A stretch of DNA of 64,000 nt, from the NCBI GenBank assembly GCA_018398815.1, contig CM031622.1, positions 11,980,774 to 12,044,773 on the forward strand, in the 5' to 3' direction. The notes beneath the pieces are model-generated. The model searched no databases and was not told the DNA's origin. It saw only the letters and a list, made by a program, of their open reading frames with translations. Each line of letters starts with the position of its first letter. Positions within the stretch are counted from its first letter, which is position 1. The DNA comes from Conus ventricosus. Taxonomy: Eukaryota > Mollusca > Gastropoda > Neogastropoda > Conidae. The translations under genes and the position numbers were made by a program. Below, one piece after another: positions 55,779-64,000 of the stretch.

Positions 55779-56344
55779 TCCCGGGGGGGGGTTGGGGGGG
55801 GGCCCCCCAAAAAAGGGAGGGGGGGGGGGGGGGGGGGGGGGCCCCCCCGGGGGGGGGGGGGGGGGGGGAAAAACAAAAAAAATTTTTTTAAAAAAAAAAA
55901 AAAAAAAAAACCCCCCCCCCCCAAAAAAAAAATTTTTTTTTTTTTTTTTCCCCCCAAAATTTTTGGGGGCCCCCCCGGGGGCCAAAAAAAAAAAAAACCC
56001 AAAAAAAAATTTTAAAAAACCCCCCCCCGGTTTTTTTAAAAAATTTTTTTTTTTTTTTAAAAAAAAAAAAATTAAAAAAAAAAAAAATTTTAAAAAAAAA
56101 AACCAAAAAAAAAAAATTTTTAAAGGGGGTTTTTTTTTTTTTTTTTGGGGGGAAAAAATTTTTAAAACCTGGGAAAAAATTTCTTTTTAAAAGGGGGCCC
56201 CCCCTTAAAAAAACCCCCCCCCCAAAAAAGGGGGGGAAAAAAAAAAACCCCCCCCAAAAAAAACACACCCCCCCAAAAAAAAAAAACCCCCAAAAAAACA
56301 CACACACCCCCCCAACACAAAAAAAACCCCCCCCCCCCCCAAAA

Positions 56345-56375
<31 letters not shown>

Positions 56376-56436
56376 AAAGGGGCCCCCCCCCTTTTTTCCC
56401 CCCCTTTTTTTGTTTTTGGGGTTTTTTTTTTTTGGG
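49838..56436. other. corrupted assembly sequence made of homopolymer runs
   Basis: About 6.6 kb in which nearly every base belongs to a run of two to more than twenty identical bases, with scarcely any isolated base. Collapsing each run to one base gives mainly GAGAGA, GTGTGT or CACACA, so the underlying DNA is probably GA/GT/CA microsatellite whose run lengths were wrongly restored. None of the many Lys/Gly, Phe/Pro or Pro-rich ORFs here is real. Confidence 0.93.
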
Positions 56437-62160
<5,724 letters not shown>

Positions 62161-63472
62161 AGACCGAGCACTCTGCATTGCGATACATTTCAGTACATCA
62201 GTGCCTCCGAGTGTTATTTCGCATTTTGAATCCTTTAGGCCTAGTACTCTCTACTAAGTTTTGTTGGAGATTACATGAAGCAACAAGCCACCCACCCCCA
62301 CCCCCGCCCTTTTTTTTTTTAATCTCATCACACACACACACACAGAGCGAGAGAGAGAGAGAGAGAGAGAGAGGGAGACCCACCTATCGGTGTGATTGAT
62401 CGCCTTACCTTTCTGTCGGAAAGCGTTGTCCTCTTTGCTAACCACTGCGGTAATCCCAAACAAAACGGAACAAAAACACATCAATCTTTCACAGAAAAAC
62501 GTATACACATCTCCATTTTTCCTCCAACTTTCCCCCCATACAAGTCTCCGCATGCGAAAAAAAACGTCGTCTGCTTTCAATCTGCACTCTTCACGCGCAT
62601 GACCCCAGTGGCAAAGAAATGCACGTCCTTGACCCACTAGAGGTGAAGTTCGCTCCTATCCGACCAATCGGGGAAGGGTGCAGGATAACACTCACCGACG
62701 CTATTGGACGGTTGAGTCTGACTGGGGCAGTTTGGGGACACGCGCTTTGTGTCAATAGATGACGGTTTCTTGCAATTCTCCTACTGGCAGAACGAGCACA
62801 CTATGCGCGTCAAAAGAACAGAATGTGAATTTTTCTCAGAACCAACATCAATGTTAAAACACGATTGGTCAGAGCACCTGAAGGGTGGAGAATCTTTTCA
62901 GTGTAGTTTTGAAGAAGTGATGACAGCATCTTACTGGCGCCGGAGATTACGGGCGACACCTCGTCATTTCCGGTCGACGCTGTTCTTTTGTCTCATTTTT
63001 CATTTCACGGTTGTTGACTTACAAAACCTTTTTTTTTTCCCACATCTGACACGGCAATCATACCATTGAACAGACTATCAGCAACGTAAATATGGTTGAG
63101 CTGACTGTCTTTTCCCTTTTCTTGAATTCTTGCACGCACACACACACACACACACACACAAGCACGCATGCGTGCGCTTGCATGCGCATGCGCATTCGCA
63201 TTCTTGATAACTTTTTGGATTGCACTATTGTGTCGGACATGGACACATTCTTTTAAAGCAACACCATCCGCAAACTGTTAAGAACAAGACTAAAAACAAT
63301 GTCAGGACCAACAACTACGCAGATGGTTTAAGAATTCTGAAAGGAGATTATCCCTGTCAGGAAAAAGCTTTATAATCGCAGTGAATAAAAAAAAAAAAAA
63401 CATGCAAGTCCAATCCTCACAAGGGAAAACTGTTTCTGATTTATACCTTTGGAAGACCTATATTCTCCCTTG
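62161..63472. other. unique sequence, possible CpG-containing promoter-like block
   Basis: No recognisable coding exon. At 62,640-62,990 there are CCAAT-type boxes in both orientations (GACCAATCGG near 62,660, CTATTGGACG near 62,700, GATTGGTC near 62,863) and a TTCCGG ETS-like core near 62,970, in locally CpG-rich sequence. This could be a promoter, but nothing downstream confirms a gene. Confidence 0.3.
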
Positions 63473-63494
63473 CTAGTGTGTGTGTGTGTGTGTG

Positions 63495-63573
<79 letters not shown>

Positions 63574-63576
63574 ACA

Positions 63577-63627
<51 letters not shown>

Positions 63628-63628
63628 C
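63473..63628. repeat. (GT)n-GCGCGCGC-(CA)n inverted microsatellite
   Basis: TGTGTG repeats, a CGCGCGCG centre, then CA to 63,625. The first about 26 bp on each side of the centre form a perfect palindrome with strong Z-DNA and hairpin potential. Confidence 0.95.
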
Positions 63629-64000
63629 CTAGAAGGTCAAAACGATCTAAACCCAACTGCCATGGTAAAATTATTGTCATCGTCTTCATTTTCATCATAA
63701 TGGGAAGACGGAAGCATTTGTAAACGGGTGAGGAAATCTAGTCCGCTTTCTTGACTTTTGACGTAAATGTAGTACCATAGATGAAGCCTGGCCGGGAGGG
63801 AGGGGAAGGATGATGGGGAGGAGGAGGCGAGGGGGCGTGTCTATTCTCGAATCACCTGAATGGAGAGTGCTGCAGTTGTCGTATCTCTGTTTGGAGACAG
63901 GTGGGGGTCAGGCAACGAAGTGTGATAACATTCATTGCGACTCGAATAGAAGAAGTAGAAGGCTGTCGTGGGAGTCAGTAGCAACGGTGGTGCTTTGATC
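63629..64000. other. unique sequence to the window end
   Basis: No conserved ORF or repeat recognised. Confidence 0.4.

Noticed and set aside
62749..63069. 106-aa ORF (MSIDDGFLQFSYWQ...) as a gene
   Set aside because: No recognisable domain, and it overlaps promoter-like CCAAT sequence. It ends in a poly-T tract and hydrophobic low-complexity residues.

Overview
The window is nuclear DNA of an invertebrate animal. I infer a lophotrochozoan, most likely a gastropod mollusc. The clues are one intron-rich conserved host gene with GT/AG splice sites, tRNA-headed SINEs, Penelope-like and DIRS-like retroelements, Jockey-type LINEs, and very heavy CA/GA/GT microsatellite content. No bacterial-style gene organisation is present. 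It is draft assembly: two N gaps (15,324-16,323 and 44,270-44,369) split it into three contigs.

The only host gene I can support is SRRT/ARS2, the serrate RNA effector that links the nuclear cap-binding complex to RNA processing, on the minus strand. Five exons run in the correct order downward: 35,500-35,336, 32,129-31,953, 31,359-31,186, 18,272-18,103 and 16,873-about 16,737. The start-codon exon lies out of place at 2,632-2,505. All splice phases agree (113+165+177+174+170+137 coding nt, about 312 codons). The first 1.23 kb of the window is repeated at 43,043-44,269, right against the second gap. The simplest reading is that the contig starting at position 1 belongs after 44,269 and the 1.23 kb is contig overlap; this puts the start exon back upstream of exon 2.

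Layout. 1-4.5 kb: overlap segment, SRRT start exon, two facing LINE 3' ends. 4.8-6.3 kb: a (TTTTGCG)n-like array. 6.3-10.7 kb: a broken Penelope-like GIY-YIG gene and several copies of an associated terminal repeat carrying hammerhead-ribozyme-like cores, one split by an 843-bp tRNA-headed SINE. 10.7-13.6 kb: a decayed Jockey-type LINE cut off by a MITE. 14.1-15.0 kb: an unrecognised broken coding region. 16.3-44.3 kb: SRRT exons with introns full of elements (a 5.6-kb DIRS element with inverted terminal repeats and internal complementary region, SINEs, piggyBac-like and hAT-like remnants, a TTAA-flanked element with nested inverted repeats, minisatellites). 44.4-49.8 kb: a series of minisatellite arrays and a full-length SINE. 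49.84-56.44 kb: corrupted sequence made almost only of homopolymer runs. 56.4-62.2 kb: microsatellite-dense sequence of doubtful quality. 62.2-64 kb: unique sequence with no recognised gene.

Mobile elements account for most of the interpretable content. Notable are three ultra-short (55-84 bp) retroposed tails, each with 13-14 bp target duplications; the hammerhead-like motifs; the DIRS element whose internal complementary region records both element ends; and the assembly errors, which would mislead any automatic annotation of SRRT.
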